DNA of 64,000 bases from WLND01 sp040398845 (GCA_040398845.1 JBBATH010000008.1:100016-164015); one strand, 5' to 3'; shown: positions 34,208 through 44,194, numbered from the stretch's first letter. Made by a program: numbers and translations. Notes: a model not told the origin generated them from the sequence alone.

Positions 34208-35338
34208 ATGTGGGTTCACTCTTTGAGCCTCACAGACTTCAGGTCCCACGCTCAGGTGGACCTTGAGTTCTCCGCAGGAGTTACTACCTTCATCGGACTC
34301 AATGGTCAGGGGAAGACGAACCTCATTGAGGCAATTGGTTACGTGTCCTCGCTGTCAAGTCACCGAGTCGCTTCCGATGCACCGCTTGTGCGCCATGGGG
34401 CTCAGATCGCGTTCATCCGGTGCGGCATCACCGCGGACGAGCGTGAGATCACCGTTGATCTCGCGATCACCCCTGGTCGCGCGAACAAGGCACGCATCAA
34501 CAGATCACCCGTCCCGAGGACGCGCGACGTCCTAGGACTTCTCCGCACAGTCCTCTTCGCACCCGAGGACCTCAGCCTGGTGAAAGGTGATCCAAGCGAG
34601 CGCCGCCGCTTCCTTGATGATCTCCTCATCCAACGATCACCCCGACTGGCCGGAACACGCTCAGATTACGAGCGAGTCCTGAAACAGCGAAATGCCCTCC
34701 TCAAATCAGCAAGCGTGGCTCGCCGACGCGCGGAGGAGGAGATGCTTCGAACACTTGAGGTGTGGGACGACCAGTTGGCCACCATCGGTGGGCAACTCAT
34801 CCATGAACGTATCTGCCTAGTCCAAGACTTATCTCCCCTTGCCGCGGACGAGTACGCCCTACTCGCGGGCGCGCAAGGTTCGCTCCTCGGCCTCAGTTAC
34901 GTTTCATCACTCAATGAAGCGGGCGAACTACCGATCGACAAGGAATCATGGCGAGTTCGCATTATCGACGAACTCCTTCGCAGGCGCACCGATGAGTTGA
35001 ACCGGGGGCTCACCCTTGTTGGTCCACATCGCGACGACCTACTCCTGACCCTCGCGGACATGCCGGCCAAGGGATACGCATCCCACGGTGAGGCGTGGTC
35101 GATCGCCCTCGCGCTGCGATTGGGCTCATATGCACTCCTCCGCACTGATGGCGTGGACCCAGTACTCATGCTCGACGACGTGTTCGCTGAACTTGATGCC
35201 ACCCGCCGCGAGCGACTCGGTGAGCGGGTTCGGACTGCACAGCAGGTGCTCGTCACCGCCGCAGTGGAGGCCGATGTCCCCCCGGCGCTGCAGGGGGCAA
35301 CTATTCGGGTGTCACGTGAGCGAGTATCACCCGAATGA
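34208..35338 (+). CDS. recF: DNA replication and repair protein RecF
   Basis: SMC-like ATPase that helps load RecA at gaps. Seen: LSLTDFRSHAQVDLEF, Walker A FIGLNGQGKTNLIEAIGY (residues 32-49), FAPEDLSLVKGDPSERRRFLDDLL, the signature-region LVGPHRDDL and Walker B DPVLMLDDVFAELD. Length 376 aa. Stop overlaps the next gene by four bases. Standard dnaN-recF-DUF721-gyrB order. Confidence 0.95.
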   Translation: MWVHSLSLTDFRSHAQVDLEFSAGVTTFIGLNGQGKTNLIEAIGYVSSLSSHRVASDAPLVRHGAQIAFIRCGITADEREITVDLAITPGRANKARINRSPVPRTRDVLGLLRTVLFAPEDLSLVKGDPSERRRFLDDLLIQRSPRLAGTRSDYERVLKQRNALLKSASVARRRAEEEMLRTLEVWDDQLATIGGQLIHERICLVQDLSPLAADEYALLAGAQGSLLGLSYVSSLNEAGELPIDKESWRVRIIDELLRRRTDELNRGLTLVGPHRDDLLLTLADMPAKGYASHGEAWSIALALRLGSYALLRTDGVDPVLMLDDVFAELDATRRERLGERVRTAQQVLVTAAVEADVPPALQGATIRVSRERVSPE

Positions 35339-35832
35339 ACGACGAAACAAGGGCGGGAGGCGACGCGGCGGCTGGTGACGCGGCGAATAGGGCCCTACGT
35401 CGAGCCACGAGTGGCGGCCCACTCCGCGCTCAGCCAGCGGCGAGGCGGCCACGACTCTCCGGAGCGCACTCTGATGGCCGTGATCCAAAACGGCTCGCTG
35501 ACGCCGTTGACGCACTCCTGGTCGAACATGGCTGGTCGACCGCGAACGCTGTTGCCGGCCTTATCGCAAGATGGCCTGACGTCGTCGGGGCAGATCTCGC
35601 CGACCACGTCACCCCAGAGTCCTTCACAGATGGCCGCCTCCTTCTACGAGCCGATTCGACCGCGTGGGCGACACAAGTGCGGCTCCTGCTTCCACAATTG
35701 CGCACTGCGATAGACCGGGCGGTGGGCACCGGATTGGTGGCAGACATCTCCGTCCTCGGGCCGCAGGCACCCTCCTGGGTCGCGGGCCCTCGCCGGGTTA
35801 TGGGTCGCGGGCCACGTGACACGTACGGGTAG
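35335..35832 (+). CDS. DUF721 (DciA-like) protein
   Basis: DUF721 proteins include DciA, the replicative-helicase operator of bacteria lacking DnaC; the M. tuberculosis homologue is Rv0004. Seen: a disordered, Ala/Arg/Gly-rich N-terminal 55 residues, then DAVDALLVEHGWSTANAVAGLIARWPDVVGADLADHVTPESFTDGRLLLRADSTAWATQVRLLLPQL spread over residues 60-130, the typical DUF721 KH-like core. It ends with a basic tail. ATGA overlap with recF. Helicase loading is inferred from the family. Confidence 0.88.
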   Translation: MNDETRAGGDAAAGDAANRALRRATSGGPLRAQPAARRPRLSGAHSDGRDPKRLADAVDALLVEHGWSTANAVAGLIARWPDVVGADLADHVTPESFTDGRLLLRADSTAWATQVRLLLPQLRTAIDRAVGTGLVADISVLGPQAPSWVAGPRRVMGRGPRDTYG

Positions 35833-35945
35833 CAAGACCGTTCACATCAGAGCCACGAGAACGATCGAAAAGCGATGGTGAATATCAAGGCACGTCCTTT
35901 GGGAAGAAAATCCGATCTTGACCCGTTCACGCCTGTATCAGGCAC

Positions 35946-35972
35946 TTCACTGTCAGTGTGAGGAGATAGACT
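35946..35972 (+). promoter_or_regulatory. Possible gyrB promoter
   Basis: TTCACT (35946-35951) and TAGACT (35967-35972) are separated by 15 bases, shorter than ideal. Transcription would start near 35980 and leave a 50-base leader before gyrB. The rest of the 200-base gap holds nothing I recognise. Confidence 0.3.
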
Positions 35973-36032
35973 TAGCAACAATCCCGGGGACTCACCGAGT
36001 TTGCCCCATGTGATCGAGGAGGCCCGACGCCT

Positions 36033-37997
36033 GTGTCATACGACGCTAGCGCGATCACCGTTCTAGAAGGCCTTGACGCCGTCCGAAAGCGCCCTGGCAT
36101 GTACATCGGATCGACTGGTGAGCGGGGCCTTCACCACCTCGTGTACGAGGTCGTCGACAACTCTGTCGATGAGGCGCTCGCGGGCTACGCCACGAGCATC
36201 TCGATTACCCTTCTCGCCAATGGTGGCGTTCGCGTCATTGATGATGGTCGCGGGATTCCGGTTGATGAGCATCCCATCGAGAAGAAACCGGCACTCGAGG
36301 TCGTCCTGACCGTCCTGCATGCTGGCGGTAAGTTCGGTGGTAGCGGCTACTCGGTCTCCGGCGGCCTCCACGGTGTCGGTGTCTCCGTTGTTAACGCACT
36401 CTCAAATCGACTCGATGTTGAGGTACGCCGCGACGGCTTCGTCCACCGTCAGGTGTATCGCTACGGCGTGCCGGAGGCGGCCCTTGAGAAGGGTGAGGCA
36501 ACGACCGACACAGGCACCACCATCACCTTCTGGGCCGATGCCGACATCTTCGAGACCACCGAATACGACTTCACCACCCTCGCTCGCCGATTTCAGGAAA
36601 TGGCCTTCCTGAACAGGGGTCTCGTTCTTGAGATCGTCGATGAACGTGAGGCGGTCGTCATTGTCGGCGAGGATGGTGAGGAGCCGGTCGAGGTAGCGCG
36701 TTCCGCGCGCTACTGCTACGAGGGGGGCATCGCGGACTTCGTTCGTCATATCAATGCGAGCAAAGGTGTCGCGAACCCGAGCGTCATCTCCTTTGAAACC
36801 GAAACCGAGGACCACCGCATGAGCGCCGAAATCGCCATGCAGTGGAACACCAGCTATTCGGAGTCGGTCTACACCTTCGCGAACACCATCAACACCACTG
36901 AGGGGGGCACTCACGAGGAGGGCTTCCGTTCGGCGATGACCACTTTGGTGAATAAGTTCGCCCGGGAATGGAACATCCTCAAGGAGAAAGACCCGAACCT
37001 CAGTGGCGAGGATATTCGCGAGGGACTCACCGCAATCATCAGTGTCAAGATGACCGAACCTCAGTTTGAAGGCCAGACAAAAGCAAAACTCGGCAACACC
37101 GAGATGAAGACGTTCGTACAGAAGGTCGTGAACGAGCAACTTGGTGAGTGGTTCGAGAAGAACCCCGCCGAGGGCAAAGAAATTGCTCGCAAGTCAGTCA
37201 ACGCTGCCACGGCGCGGATTGCCGCACGCAAGGCACGTGATCTCGCTAGAAATCGAAAGGGCCTCCTCGGTGGCGCCGGCATGCCGGGCAAACTCATCGA
37301 TTGCTCGAGTCGTGACCCGGAGGAGTGCGAGGTCTTCATCGTCGAGGGCGACTCAGCCGGCGGCTCCGCGCGGCAAGGTCGTGATCCCCGCCGCCAGGCG
37401 ATCTTGCCGATTCGAGGAAAAATCCTCAACGTCGAAAAGGCGCGGATCGACAAGGTCCTGCAGAACAACGAGGTCCAGGCATTGGTGTCGGCCTTCGGCA
37501 CTGGAGTCCAGGACGAGTTTGATATCAATCGACTCAGGTACCACAAGGTCGTGCTCATGGCCGATGCTGACGTCGATGGTCAACACATTCGGACCCTGCT
37601 CCTCACCCTGCTGTTCCGATTCATGAGACCCCTTGTTGACCAAGGCCATGTGTTCTTGGCTCAACCGCCGCTCTACAAAATCAAGTGGTCTCGTGAGACC
37701 GCTGAGTTTGCCTACACCGACCGTGAGCGCGATGCGATCGTCGAGGCCGGTTTCGCGGCCGGTCGGCGTCTACCCAAGGATGAGGCAATCCAACGCTACA
37801 AGGGCCTCGGTGAGATGAATGCCGACGAACTTTGGGATACCACGATGGATCCGGAGCACCGAGTTCTTCTTCAGGTCACCCTCGACGATGCTGCGCAGGC
37901 TGACGAAATGTTCAGTGTCCTTATGGGCGAGGACGTCGAGTCCCGACGCAACTTCATCCAGCAGAACGCTCGCGACGTTCGCTTCCTCGACATCTAG
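36033..37997 (+). CDS. gyrB: DNA gyrase subunit B
   Basis: ATPase subunit of DNA gyrase. Seen: VLEGLDAVRKRPGMYIGST at the start, the GHKL pocket EVVDNSVDEALAGY and IDDGRGIPVD, GGLHGVGVSVVNALS, then the TOPRIM region EVFIVEGDSAGGSA and LMADADVDGQHIRTLLLTLLFRFM, and the QRYKGLGEMNADELWDTTMDP motif. 654 aa, normal for the short gram-positive type. GTG start. Forms A2B2 with the next gene's product. Confidence 0.97.
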   Translation: MSYDASAITVLEGLDAVRKRPGMYIGSTGERGLHHLVYEVVDNSVDEALAGYATSISITLLANGGVRVIDDGRGIPVDEHPIEKKPALEVVLTVLHAGGKFGGSGYSVSGGLHGVGVSVVNALSNRLDVEVRRDGFVHRQVYRYGVPEAALEKGEATTDTGTTITFWADADIFETTEYDFTTLARRFQEMAFLNRGLVLEIVDEREAVVIVGEDGEEPVEVARSARYCYEGGIADFVRHINASKGVANPSVISFETETEDHRMSAEIAMQWNTSYSESVYTFANTINTTEGGTHEEGFRSAMTTLVNKFAREWNILKEKDPNLSGEDIREGLTAIISVKMTEPQFEGQTKAKLGNTEMKTFVQKVVNEQLGEWFEKNPAEGKEIARKSVNAATARIAARKARDLARNRKGLLGGAGMPGKLIDCSSRDPEECEVFIVEGDSAGGSARQGRDPRRQAILPIRGKILNVEKARIDKVLQNNEVQALVSAFGTGVQDEFDINRLRYHKVVLMADADVDGQHIRTLLLTLLFRFMRPLVDQGHVFLAQPPLYKIKWSRETAEFAYTDRERDAIVEAGFAAGRRLPKDEAIQRYKGLGEMNADELWDTTMDPEHRVLLQVTLDDAAQADEMFSVLMGEDVESRRNFIQQNARDVRFLDI

Positions 37998-38020
37998 CAC
38001 CTTGACCAACGGAGATTTCA

Positions 38021-40546
38021 GTGGCTGACGACACCTCGACCGTCGAAGAGACGGGCCCGGGCCATCACGGTCGAATCGAGCCTGTTGACCTCCAGACGGA
38101 AATGCAACGCTCGTACCTCGATTACTCGATGTCGGTCATCGTGTCGAGAGCGCTGCCCGATGTTCGTGATGGCCTAAAGCCCGTTCATCGACGCGTCTTA
38201 TATGCCATGTACGACGGTGGATACCGACCTGATCGAAACTTCTCCAAGAGCGCCCGCGTTGTCGGCGATGTTATGGGCAGCTACCACCCGCATGGCGACA
38301 CCGCGATCTACGACGCCCTCGTTCGCCTCGCCCAACCGTGGTCACTCCGATACCCGCTCGTGCAGGGCCAAGGGAATTTTGGCTCCCCCGGCAACGACCC
38401 GCCCGCGGCCCAGCGCTATACCGAATGCCGGATGGCCCCGCTGGCAATGGAGATGGTGCGCGACATCGACGAGGACACCGTCGATTTCGGACCGAACTAC
38501 GACGGCCGAACCCAAGAGCCGAGAGTACTTCCGGCGAGGTTCCCAAACCTCCTCGTGAACGGTAGTTCTGGGATCGCGGTCGGCATGGCGACGAACATCC
38601 CGCCGCACAATCTGCGCGAGGTCGCAGAGGGTGCCCAATGGCTCCTCGCGAATCCGGAGGCCGACCGCGAGACCCGTCAGGCCGCCCTCGTGAACATAGT
38701 GAAGGGCCCCGACTTTCCTACCGGCGCGCTTATCGTCGGACGCAAGGGGATCGACGACTATTTTCGAACGGGTCGTGGCTCTGTCACGATGCGGGCAGTT
38801 GTCACGGTCGATGAGGATGCTCGTGGGCGGCAGATCCTCGTTGTCACCGAACTGCCGTATCAGGTCAACCCCGACAACCTGCTCCTACGCATTGCTGAAC
38901 TCGTCGGGGAGGGCAAACTCACCGGGATAGCCGACATCCGCGACGATTCATCATCACGCACCGGCATGCGACTCATCATCGATCTCAAGCGCGATGCAGT
39001 AGCGCAGGTCGTCCTGAACCAGCTTTACAAGCACACCCAACTCCAGGACAACTTCGGCGCCAACATGCTTGCCCTTGTCGATGGCGTCCCAAGGACTCTC
39101 ACCCTCGAGCAGTTCATTCGTTATTGGATCAGCCATCAGATCGAGGTGCTGCAGCGCCGAACAAAGTATCGCCTCCGCAAGGCCGAGGAACGTGCGCATA
39201 TCCTGCGCGGCTACCTCAAGGCCCTCGATGCCCTCGATGAGGTTATCGCCCTTATCCGTGCGTCAGCAACAGTCGACGATGCTCGGACTGGCCTCATGGG
39301 CCTGCTCGAACTTGACGAAATCCAGGCGACAGCCATCCTCGACATGCAACTTCGTCGACTTGCTGCTCTTGAGCGCCAAAAGATCATTGATGAGTTCGAT
39401 GAATTAACGGCTAAAATTGCTGATTTCAACGACATTCTCGCGGACGAGGACAGGCAGCGATCGATTATCTCCGAGGAACTTGCGGAGATCACCACCAAAT
39501 TCGGTGACGAGCGCCGAAGCCAGTTCATCTCATGGGACGGCGATGTCAACGATGAGGACCTCATTGCCGTCGAGGACGTCGTTGTAACGATTACGTCAGG
39601 CGGCTACGCCAAGCGAACAAAGGCTGATCTCTACCGGGCCCAACGTCGTGGTGGCCGGGGCGTGAAGGGGGCTGCGCTCCGTCAAGACGACGTCGTCGAG
39701 CACCTGTTCGTCACCACGACCCATCACTGGATCCTCTTCTTCACTAACAAGGGCCGGGTCTACCGAGCGAAGGCCTACCAACTGCCGGACTCTGGCCGCG
39801 ACGCTCGCGGGCAACATGTCGCCAATTTGCTTGCCTTTCAACCCGATGAGGCGATCACCCAGGTCCTTGCCATAGACGACTACCAGGCGGGCGAGAATTT
39901 AGTCCTCGCAACGCGAAGTGGCATGGTAAAGAAGACGAAACTCTCCGACTATGACACGAACCGGCAAGGCGGGATCATCGCGATCAACCTCGGCGATGAT
40001 GACGAACTCATCTCAGCGCGACTCGTCTCAGATCAGGACGAACTCCTCCTCGTGTCTCGCAAGGGTATGTCAGCGAGATTCTCAGGCAACGACGACACCC
40101 TTCGACCAATGGGCCGTGCCACGAGTGGCGTGATCGGCATGCGATTCCGCGCCGGCGATGCACTCCTCTCCATGGAGGTAGTCCAGCCTGACACCTTTGT
40201 CGTCACGATTACCGATGGCGGGTTTGCCAAGCGCACACCCGTGAGTGAGTGGGCGACCAAGGGCCGAGGCATTCTGGGGGTGCGTGCCATGCGGCTCACC
40301 GAGGCACGAGGTTCACTCGTCGGTGCCATGGTGTGTCAGGCAAGTGACCAGATCTTCGCCATCGCTTCGAATGGCGTTGTGATCCGCACCAGGGTCGAGG
40401 AGATTCGCCCATCTGGGCGCGACACGATGGGGGTCACCCTCATGAATCTCACCGGCGAGGACACCGTTGTAGCCGTAGCTCGCGGGGCCGAGCACGAAGA
40501 TGAGCACGAGGACGAGGAGGTCACCGTGGTTGAGGAGACGACGTGA
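38021..40546 (+). CDS. gyrA: DNA gyrase subunit A
   Basis: DNA-cutting subunit of gyrase. Seen: LDYSMSVIVSRALPDVRDGLKPVHRRVLY, the quinolone-resistance region YHPHGDTAIYDALVRLAQPW with Thr94 and Asp98 at the two key positions, catalytic Tyr133 (AAQRYTECRMA), and the C-terminal beta-pinwheel with the GyrA box QRRGGRGVKG. 841 aa; acidic tail EDEHEDEEVTVVEE. GTG start with GGAGA upstream. Thr at position 94 keeps a hydroxyl, like Ser83 of E. coli. Confidence 0.97.
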   Translation: MADDTSTVEETGPGHHGRIEPVDLQTEMQRSYLDYSMSVIVSRALPDVRDGLKPVHRRVLYAMYDGGYRPDRNFSKSARVVGDVMGSYHPHGDTAIYDALVRLAQPWSLRYPLVQGQGNFGSPGNDPPAAQRYTECRMAPLAMEMVRDIDEDTVDFGPNYDGRTQEPRVLPARFPNLLVNGSSGIAVGMATNIPPHNLREVAEGAQWLLANPEADRETRQAALVNIVKGPDFPTGALIVGRKGIDDYFRTGRGSVTMRAVVTVDEDARGRQILVVTELPYQVNPDNLLLRIAELVGEGKLTGIADIRDDSSSRTGMRLIIDLKRDAVAQVVLNQLYKHTQLQDNFGANMLALVDGVPRTLTLEQFIRYWISHQIEVLQRRTKYRLRKAEERAHILRGYLKALDALDEVIALIRASATVDDARTGLMGLLELDEIQATAILDMQLRRLAALERQKIIDEFDELTAKIADFNDILADEDRQRSIISEELAEITTKFGDERRSQFISWDGDVNDEDLIAVEDVVVTITSGGYAKRTKADLYRAQRRGGRGVKGAALRQDDVVEHLFVTTTHHWILFFTNKGRVYRAKAYQLPDSGRDARGQHVANLLAFQPDEAITQVLAIDDYQAGENLVLATRSGMVKKTKLSDYDTNRQGGIIAINLGDDDELISARLVSDQDELLLVSRKGMSARFSGNDDTLRPMGRATSGVIGMRFRAGDALLSMEVVQPDTFVVTITDGGFAKRTPVSEWATKGRGILGVRAMRLTEARGSLVGAMVCQASDQIFAIASNGVVIRTRVEEIRPSGRDTMGVTLMNLTGEDTVVAVARGAEHEDEHEDEEVTVVEETT

Positions 40547-40932
40547 CCCAGCAATCCACATCTGGCAGTAGGCAGGCCCGCCTCTATCTATCGAGAGTTG
40601 ACCCATGGTCGGTGGCCAAGGCAGCCTTCATGCTTTCGATTGCCGTCGGAATCATCATTGTGGTGGCAGTCTCCGTGTTGTGGCTAGCCCTCAGTTCACT
40701 GGGCGTATTCGATACCCTGTCACGGAACGTGAACGAGGTGGTCGGCAATTCGCAAGCGAACTTCGACCTCATGAGTGTGCTGGACTTCACCCGGGTGCTC
40801 GGGGTGACGATCGTTGTCGCCTCAGTCGAGGTAATTCTTGTCTCGATTCTTGCGACAATCTTTGCGTTCATGTACAACCTCACCGTGGGTCTTACTGGTG
40901 GTGTGGAGGTCGTCCTCACCGACCATGAATGA
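40543..40932 (+). CDS. DUF3566 membrane protein
   Basis: Conserved actinobacterial protein next to gyrA (position of Rv0007). Seen: RLYLSRVDPWSVAKAAFMLSIAVGIIIVVAVSVLW, with the RVDPWSVxK motif typical of DUF3566 before the first helix, and a second helix region (VTIVVASVEVILVSILATIFAFMYNL). 129 aa; it lacks the long disordered N-terminal part of some homologues. GTGA overlap with gyrA. Function not established to my knowledge. Confidence 0.88.
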   Translation: MTQQSTSGSRQARLYLSRVDPWSVAKAAFMLSIAVGIIIVVAVSVLWLALSSLGVFDTLSRNVNEVVGNSQANFDLMSVLDFTRVLGVTIVVASVEVILVSILATIFAFMYNLTVGLTGGVEVVLTDHE

Positions 40933-41012
40933 CCACGGAAGGGCGGAAAATTGAGTGGGATTGGTGCTACCCAGTCCTTGTCCGGTAACCTAAGTAGCCG
41001 CACCCGCGGAAC

Positions 41013-41087
41013 GGGCCTATAGCTCAGCTTGGTTAGAGCGCTTCCCTGATAAGGAAGAGGTCGGTGGTTCAAGTCCACCTAGGCCCA
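41013..41087 (+). tRNA. ileT: tRNA-Ile (GAT)
   Basis: Acceptor GGGCCTA (41013-41019) pairs with TAGGCCC (41080-41086), discriminator A. Anticodon GAT at 41048-41050 in a CCCTGATAAGG loop; GGTTCAAGTCC T-loop. No CCA is encoded. Located after DUF3566, as in other Actinobacteria. Confidence 0.97.
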
Positions 41088-41088
41088 C

Positions 41089-41214
41089 GTGAAGAAACTG
41101 CTGCTCCTCGCTGCCCTTGCTGGTGTTGGATACGTCGTGTACCGACAGGTCACTGCGAAGAAGGCAGAGCAGGACCTGTGGTCCGAGGCCACCTCGGAGC
41201 CAGATCTCCGCTAA
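41089..41214 (+). CDS. DLW-39 family small protein
   Basis: A 41-residue protein: GTG start directly after the tRNA-Ile 3' end, KKLLLLAALAGVGYVVYRQV hydrophobic helix, then a charged tail containing DLWSEATSEPDLR. The DLW motif and position between tRNA-Ile and tRNA-Ala downstream of gyrA identify the actinobacterial DLW-39 family. Single membrane helix with the tail inside. Function unknown. The start is one base from the tRNA end, so the message must arise from processing of the tRNA transcript or read-through. Confidence 0.85.
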   Translation: MKKLLLLAALAGVGYVVYRQVTAKKAEQDLWSEATSEPDLR

Positions 41215-41263
41215 ACGCACGACAACTGAACATCGTCACTATGCAAGGCCTCGGAACCATCGA

Positions 41264-41336
41264 GGGGGTTTAGCTCAGTTGGTAGAGCGCTGCCTTTGCA
41301 AGGCAGAAGTCAGGAGTTCGAGTCTCCTAACCTCCA
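41264..41336 (+). tRNA. alaT: tRNA-Ala (TGC)
   Basis: Acceptor GGGGGTT (41264-41270) pairs with AACCTCC (41329-41335) including one G-U; discriminator A. Anticodon TGC at 41297-41299, CTTTGCAAG loop, GTTCGAGTC T-loop. No CCA encoded. It marks the left edge of the accessory island. Confidence 0.97.
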
Positions 41337-41399
41337 CAATTCACCTGACACCCTCGAAAGATGTGAGGGAGAAACTGACCTACCCGCCACCGGGCTTGA

Positions 41400-43058
41400 T
41401 CACGGTGATGTGACGGTCAACTTGCTGCGGTAGAAGTCTGCGATGGCGCTGAATTGCAAGGAGCCCCACCCGCTCGCGGCATCGTATCCGGGTGCAGCGG
41501 TGCAGCAGCCGACCTCGTAGAGGTCATTGGTGCCGACGGTGATATCAGTGAAGTACGGGGAGGCGGCTGTTGTTGGTACCGCATAGAGCGCCCAGTTGGG
41601 TAGACCGATACGAGCGCTCGAGGTATTGCTGAGTGACTGAAGGACTGATGCAAGCCCGCCCGCTACGCCGGGAGCGGTTGCAGATGTCCCACCGACCACG
41701 GTGAACTGGCAAGTGCCGGTGGTCGTGCAGACCGGGATTGCCCCAAAGTCTTCCGGTTATGAGAGGAACGAGACATCAGGCGTGATCCGACCCCCCGAGA
41801 TGCCGAGTGAACTCTGGTAGGTCGGTTGCGGGAGGGCGCTCACCGTCGATCCACCGCCAGCGTTCATGGGGCTGGCGTTCCAGACTTGCGGTCCTGCGGC
41901 GAGGTTACCTGCCGTAGTCGACTGGGTGCCACCCACCGAGAGGACGTTCGGTGACGACGACGGATACTGGGCGGCCTGGTCGGTGCTCCCGGGGGCACAT
42001 GCCGATGAACCGGTGTCACCAGACGATGCAACGACGGTCACCCCTGTTGCAGCAGCCGACAAGAGCACCCACTCGGTGAGATCAATGGCCTGCTGGGTGA
42101 AGGTGGTTTCACAAAAGCCCACGCTGGTCGAGATGATCTGAGCACCGCCGGGGGTGTAGGTGCCAGCGAGGGCGGCGGCGAATGGGAAGACGAGCGGCGA
42201 GTAGGGGTTGAATTGATAGACATCAATCCCGGCGAGGCCAGGGGCCATGAGGCTGGCGGCGATGATGTCGAGGGTCGACTCCTGCGCGACGTCACCGAAG
42301 ACCGACGCCGGGGAGGAATCCACCATGTTCACGGAGACCGGTGCAACAGGGTCATTGAAGCAGGACTGGTAGAGGTCAAGGGCTTGCTGTGATGTGGGAG
42401 CGACCTCAAGAAGGGCGATACGGACGCCCTTGCCCACGTTCCCCGCCTGCTGGAGGTCGGCGAGCCCGTAGGTTTCCCTGAGTGAAGCCGCGAGGCCCTT
42501 CGAGGTCGGGCATGCGGGAGGTGCTGATGCTGGCGCGGGAGTAGCGCTCGACGCACCAGCGGCCGGGAGGAGCGCGGTGAGACCGGCGACCTGAGAAACA
42601 ATGCTCGATATCGAGGCTGGCGGTGAGATTGGCTTAACTGGGCCTGCCACGAGGTCGCCGTTGTCGGCGGGGGTCTGGTTAATATCTGTGCCGAAGAACG
42701 CTTGCGCATCAGCGACGCTCATCGTGCCGATAAGCACGCTACCGGTGACATCGAGTTCGCCGGTGAATCCTGCAGCATTCAATGCACTGAGTGCTGCCTA
42801 GGCATCTGCTGCTGAAGCGCCGTAGGCGGTGCCGATTTCAGCCGGGGTCATCCACTGCGCAAAACTCGGGGAGCCCGGGGTGCTGAGCAATTGAACCTGC
42901 TGCGCGAGTCCGGCTTGATCACGGACAAGTCCAAATGCCACCGGCAACTGGAGATCAGATGCTGCGGGTGAGCCCTTGCCTCCAGATGCGGAGCACCCCG
43001 CTAGCGCAATTGTGACACATATTCCAAGGATCATCCAGCGCGCACGAATCATTGCCAT
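41400..43058 (-). pseudogene. Sedolisin (peptidase S53) gene with two in-frame stops
   Basis: One reading frame of 552 codons interrupted by TAG at 42798-42800 (codon 87) and TAA at 41757-41759 (codon 434), with no frameshift. The product would be a secreted acid protease: lipoprotein signal (CVTIALAGC), pro-domain part (SPSFAQWMTPAEIGTAYGAS and SVLIGTMSVADAQAFFGTDI) and catalytic domain with ESTLDIIAAS (Glu and Asp of the S53 triad), VVASSGDTGSS (oxyanion Asp) and GGTSATAPGVAGG (Ser). All active-site residues remain, so inactivation looks recent, or the stops are sequencing errors or read through. It follows the LuxR gene by 29 bases in the same direction. Confidence 0.8.
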
Positions 43059-43087
43059 CCCGGGCCATCCTCGAGGTTCGTCGGCGT

Positions 43088-44092
43088 TCAGTGATCGTGA
43101 CGGGCGACATGTCCCATGATGAGGCCCTCACGCAGAGCATATGCGGCGGCGGCAGCGCGGTTGGGCGCGCTCAACTTCGCGAGGATGTGCTCGACATGGG
43201 TGGCGACTGTGCGATTACTGATGACGAGGGCGTCGCCGATCTCTTGATTCGATAGCCCCTCGGCGGCGAGGGTGAGGACCTCGAGCTCACGCCGGCTCAG
43301 TGGCCCGATGTCGATTGCATCCATGCTCACCACGGTCATGATCGGCTGCTCACCTCGGCACGGAACAACTCGCACCCGAAACCACTCATCGTCATCGGGC
43401 CAGACGAATGATCCCCAGGAACTATGTACAGCCGCACCCTTGGCCACCTTGAGCAGATCCGTGCCGTCCGTAAGAAGCTTGTGTCCGGTGAGCCCGGGGA
43501 TGCTGATCGCAGTCCCGTTACCGTCGAGTCCTATTGCCATGCTTCCCGCGCCGAGAAGCATGGCAATCCATTTACCTGATTGCAAGGGGTCGGCGAGGTT
43601 GCCAAGGGTTGCACAAAGATGGGCCACCGCATCACGAGCGATATCACTCGGGTGCTCTGTCGAGAGGGTCGAGAGGTTGATGACTCCGGTCACGCGTCCG
43701 TCTGGGGTTCGAAGACACATGGTGAGACCCTCCCGGAAACCGGCCGGGTAGAGAACGTCAGCGACGGCCCAGTTATCCAGCGGGTCCCCTGGTAGGTCAC
43801 GCATCCGAACCGGTCGACCAGTGGACTTGATGCCGAGGTCTTCCATCAGCTCATGGAACTCGACGCTGTGCAATTCGTTCAGCACCTGCTGCGAGTAGCC
43901 CTCCGAGGCGATGAGCATCGACTCTCCTGTGATCGGGTTGATCGAGCAGATCTCCGCCGCCTCAAACGGAATGATGCGCTTGAGTTCCTCGAGTACCGCC
44001 CTGCCGCGCTCGGTGACCGGGCCGGAATCCGAGGCGATCGCCGCTATCGTTCCCATCGCACCGATGGTGGAATCCACCTCAACCGCAGACAT
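43088..44092 (-). CDS. GAF-like/LuxR-type transcriptional regulator
   Basis: Regulator of 334 aa. The C-terminal 60 residues are a LuxR helix-turn-helix: PLSRRELEVLTLAAEGLSNQEIGDALVISNRTVATHVEHILAKL. The N-terminal 170 residues resemble a GAF sensor (AAEICSINPITGESMLIASEGYSQ, PDGRVTGVINLSTLS, DAVAHLCATLGNLA). There is no receiver domain. Divergent from the ABC/amidase operon, so it probably controls it in response to a small ligand. The ATG used is an internal one; a TTG 23 codons upstream extends the frame but lacks support. Confidence 0.8.
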   Translation of the reverse strand: MSAVEVDSTIGAMGTIAAIASDSGPVTERGRAVLEELKRIIPFEAAEICSINPITGESMLIASEGYSQQVLNELHSVEFHELMEDLGIKSTGRPVRMRDLPGDPLDNWAVADVLYPAGFREGLTMCLRTPDGRVTGVINLSTLSTEHPSDIARDAVAHLCATLGNLADPLQSGKWIAMLLGAGSMAIGLDGNGTAISIPGLTGHKLLTDGTDLLKVAKGAAVHSSWGSFVWPDDDEWFRVRVVPCRGEQPIMTVVSMDAIDIGPLSRRELEVLTLAAEGLSNQEIGDALVISNRTVATHVEHILAKLSAPNRAAAAAYALREGLIMGHVARHDH

Positions 44093-44194
44093 TCGAGCAT
44101 GGTGACACCTCGATCGCGCCTCTCGCAGCGGAACATGCCGGAATCGATCGTTCGTAACCAAACAGATACACGATTTATGTGTGGCCGTTAAAGA

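Noticed and set aside
36402..37139. Minus-strand frame of 245 codons within gyrB
   Set aside because: Shadow of gyrB; no independent support.
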